A stretch of 15,583 bases of DNA from CAZTPJ01 sp964614515 (GTDB taxonomy: Bacteria; Planctomycetota; Phycisphaerae; Phycisphaerales; UBA1924), in NCBI GenBank assembly GCA_964614515.1, contig CAZTPJ010000082.1, forward strand, positions 1-15,583. The letters run 5' to 3'. The notes under the pieces were generated by a model. It made no database searches. It had not been told where the DNA came from and saw nothing but the letters and a program-made list of their open reading frames with translations. Each line of letters starts with the position of its first letter. Position 1 is the first letter of the stretch. Both the position numbers and the translations under genes were made by a program. Of this stretch, positions 13,973-15,583 are shown piece after piece.

Positions 13973-15205
13973 TTATGCGCCGTTCGGAGCGATGTGGAAC
14001 TCGTCATGCACGGCCCGGAGGGCGCGTTCGCCATCTTCCTTCGGAATGATGCACGCGATCTTGATCTCGGAGGTCGTGATGTTCTCGATGGGCACCGGCC
14101 CGCCTTCGGTGTTGGCAAGCGCGTGGAACATTCGCGCCGCGACGCCCGTCTGCGTGCGCATTCCGACGCCCACGGCCGACACGCGGCACAGGCCCACGTC
14201 GATCTTCACTTCCCCCCCCCCGATGTCGGCCAGGAGTCGATCGAGCACGGGGCGGACATCGGCGAGGTCGGCGTGATCCATCGTGAACGACACGCGTGTG
14301 CGCCCCTCCATCGGCGGGTTCTGGATGATGTCATCGACGAGAATGTTGGCCGTGGCGATGGCGCCGAAGATGCGGCCCTGAAGATCAGGCGCGCTGGGAA
14401 GGTCGGTGAGCGTGACGCGGCCGACGTTGGTCTTGAGCGCGACGCCGGTGACGACGTTCTGTTCCATGTCTGGCGATTCCTGTGTGATGAGCGTGCCACT
14501 ATCGGGGAGCATGGCGTGGCGAACGTGAATGGGTACGTTGAACTTCATGCCGAGGAAGATCGCGCGTGAGGCCATGACCTTCGCGCCCAGCGCCGCGAGT
14601 TCGAACATCTCCTCGTAACTGACCTTATCGAGTTTGCGGGCGTTGGGGACGAGACGCGGGTCGGCGGTATAGACGCCGTCAACGTCCGTGAAGATGTCGC
14701 AGACTTCGGCGTCGAGCGCGGCGGCGAGCGCGACGGCCGTGGTGTCTGATCCGCCACGGCCGAGGGTAGTGACATCGCCATCATCGGTGACGCCCTGAAA
14801 GCCCGCGACGACGACGATGCGGTCCTTTGCGAGGTGGCTTTCGATGCGGGCGCGGTCGATCGAGGCGATGCGCGCCTTGGTATAGGCCGCGTCGGTGCGC
14901 AGGCCGCACTGCGGGCCTGTGAGGCTCACGGCCTCCTGCCCGAGTTCGTGCAGGGCCATGGCGGTCAGGGCGATGGAGACCTGTTCGCCGGCGGCGAGGA
15001 GTTGGTCCATCTCACGCTTGGGCGGGTGGGGCGAGATTTCAGAGGCGAGTTCGATGAGTCGGTCGGTGGACTTGCCCATGGCCGAGACGACGACGACGAC
15101 GCTGTGCCCCGCCTTGCGTGCGTCATAGGCGCGTTGGGCGCAGCGTCGGATTCGCTCCGCATCCGCGACGGACGACCCGCCGAATTTCTGAACGATGGTG
15201 GACAA
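13973..15205 (-). CDS. lysC: Aspartate kinase
   Basis: Phosphorylates L-aspartate with ATP, the first step towards lysine, threonine, methionine and diaminopimelate. I chose the TTG at 15205, with GGAG 6 nt upstream, giving MSTIVQKFGGSSV and 410 aa, the normal family length. The in-frame extension further upstream only reads repeat DNA. Visible motifs are KFGGSSV with Lys7 (7-13), the substrate-site Glu74 region (AAGEQVS), TTLGRGGSDTTA (146-157) and FTDVDGVYTADPR (172-184). Two ACT domains (about 263-325 and 333-400) suggest feedback control by lysine and/or threonine. Met247 (MEQNVVTGVAL) matches the position of the internal beta-subunit start in Bacillus/Corynebacterium enzymes, but its ribosome site here is weak. 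A 10-base G tract codes Gly329-331. The gene is flanked by direct repeats. Confidence 0.95.
   Translation of the reverse strand: MSTIVQKFGGSSVADAERIRRCAQRAYDARKAGHSVVVVVSAMGKSTDRLIELASEISPHPPKREMDQLLAAGEQVSIALTAMALHELGQEAVSLTGPQCGLRTDAAYTKARIASIDRARIESHLAKDRIVVVAGFQGVTDDGDVTTLGRGGSDTTAVALAAALDAEVCDIFTDVDGVYTADPRLVPNARKLDKVSYEEMFELAALGAKVMASRAIFLGMKFNVPIHVRHAMLPDSGTLITQESPDMEQNVVTGVALKTNVGRVTLTDLPSAPDLQGRIFGAIATANILVDDIIQNPPMEGRTRVSFTMDHADLADVRPVLDRLLADIGGGEVKIDVGLCRVSAVGVGMRTQTGVAARMFHALANTEGGPVPIENITTSEIKIACIIPKEDGERALRAVHDEFHIAPNGA
14212..14221 (-). repeat. Ten-base G tract within lysC
   Basis: A homopolymer of ten C on the plus strand (G on the coding strand) codes Gly-Gly-Gly and the first base of Glu332, in the linker between the two ACT domains. 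It is the longest homopolymer noticed in the window. Confidence 0.95.
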
Positions 15206-15250
15206 GGTTGGCTCCGTGTGTGCAAGCGCGGGAGGGTAGGAGGGTGACGG

Positions 15251-15583
15251 CGGTCGGGCTTCCTGCTTGACGTGCCATCGAAGTCGCCAGAGGCGACTTC
15301 GATGCTTCCTGCAATGGCGTGTCATGGTCAGTCCACGCACGGGCAAGCCTGACGGCTTGCCCATGCCACGCGCCAGACCCTCCCTCACGGTCGGGCTTCA
15401 TATTGGGCGTGCCATCGAAGTCGCCAGCGGCGACTTCGATGCTTGCAATGGCGTGTCATGGTCAGTCCACGCACGGGCAAGCCTGAGGGCTTGCCCATGC
15501 CACGCGCTGAGCCCTCCCTGACGGTCGGGCTTCCTGCTTGACGTGCCATCGAAGTCGCCAGAGGCGACTTCGATGCTTCCTGC
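15251..15583. repeat. Tandem array of the three-palindrome repeat upstream of lysC
   Basis: The order is partial P1 (15251-15263), P2 (15276-15304), P3 (15341-15362), P1 (15376-15397), P2 (15413-15441, loop AGC), P3 (15475-15496, loop TGAG), P1 (15510-15531) and P2 (15547-15575); the array then runs off the window. The period is 134-137 bp. Stems are kept while loops vary. Orientation is the same as the copy at 13822-13945. I see no coding region here. The 45 nt between the array and lysC hold the lysC Shine-Dalgarno and no visible lysine riboswitch. Confidence 0.85.

Noticed and set aside
13760..14569. Plus-strand open frame antisense to lysC
   Set aside because: The minus strand encodes an intact aspartate kinase; the plus frame begins in repeat DNA and has no recognisable domain.
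15206..15250. Lysine riboswitch in the lysC leader
   Set aside because: Only 45 nt separate the start codon from the repeat array, far too short for the roughly 175-nt L-box, and the repeats do not resemble its core.
15206..15388. 61-codon upstream extension of lysC
   Set aside because: It reads into the palindromic repeats. The family N-terminus and a Shine-Dalgarno are at the TTG at 15205.
15251..15583. CRISPR array
   Set aside because: The unit is 134-137 bp, made of three palindromes and conserved throughout. There are no short repeats alternating with unique spacers and no cas genes.

Overview
The window is a high-GC bacterial chromosome segment that most likely comes from a planctomycete of the class Phycisphaerae. 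The call rests on several features seen together: a secreted protein ending in two cysteine-containing dockerin-like repeats (the 'GC-type dockerin' style), a secreted protein ending in an IPGPGA / hydrophobic / RRRR sorting tail (PEP-CTERM-like), a GroEL with a short tail and no groES beside it, and many palindromic repeats between genes. The phylum call is an inference; no rRNA gene or tRNA was seen.

Layout. 1-164 is the 3' end of an unidentified plus-strand gene, followed by groEL (210-1844) and a lower-GC gene with a Schlafen/AlbA-type N-terminal domain (1914-2894). Three minus-strand genes follow: a cysteine-pair protein (2996-3853), a small cytosolic protein (3863-4396) and a PEP-CTERM-like secreted protein (4488-5096). 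Next come a plus-strand lipoprotein (5235-5690), a minus-strand dockerin-like secreted protein (5939-6781) with a clear terminator, and plus-strand sucD (7017-7985), whose stop codon abuts the stop of a convergent HTH-receiver regulator (7986-8564). A promoter-like site at 8728-8757 precedes a large exported HEAT-repeat protein carrying a degenerate receiver-like segment (8899-11055). Then come tryptophan 2,3-dioxygenase (minus), a SAM methyltransferase and 3-methyladenine DNA glycosylase I (both plus), and aspartate kinase (minus, 13973-15205).

Most genes are single-gene units with unrelated housekeeping roles: protein folding, TCA cycle, tryptophan catabolism, DNA repair, and entry to the lysine/threonine/methionine pathway. 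Plausible co-transcribed pairs are the 177-aa/285-aa pair (9 nt apart) and methyltransferase-tag (15 nt apart). The regulator at 7986-8564 and the exported HEAT protein are divergent across 334 nt, and both contain receiver-type sequence.

The least ordinary parts are: (i) the palindromic repeats around lysC, where nearly identical direct copies flank the gene and a tandem array continues past the window end; (ii) a 10-base G tract inside lysC, between its two ACT domains; (iii) the exported HEAT/pseudo-receiver protein; (iv) the Schlafen/AlbA gene. I did not find a complete, recognisable new multi-gene system. The findings are leads, each with a decisive test.
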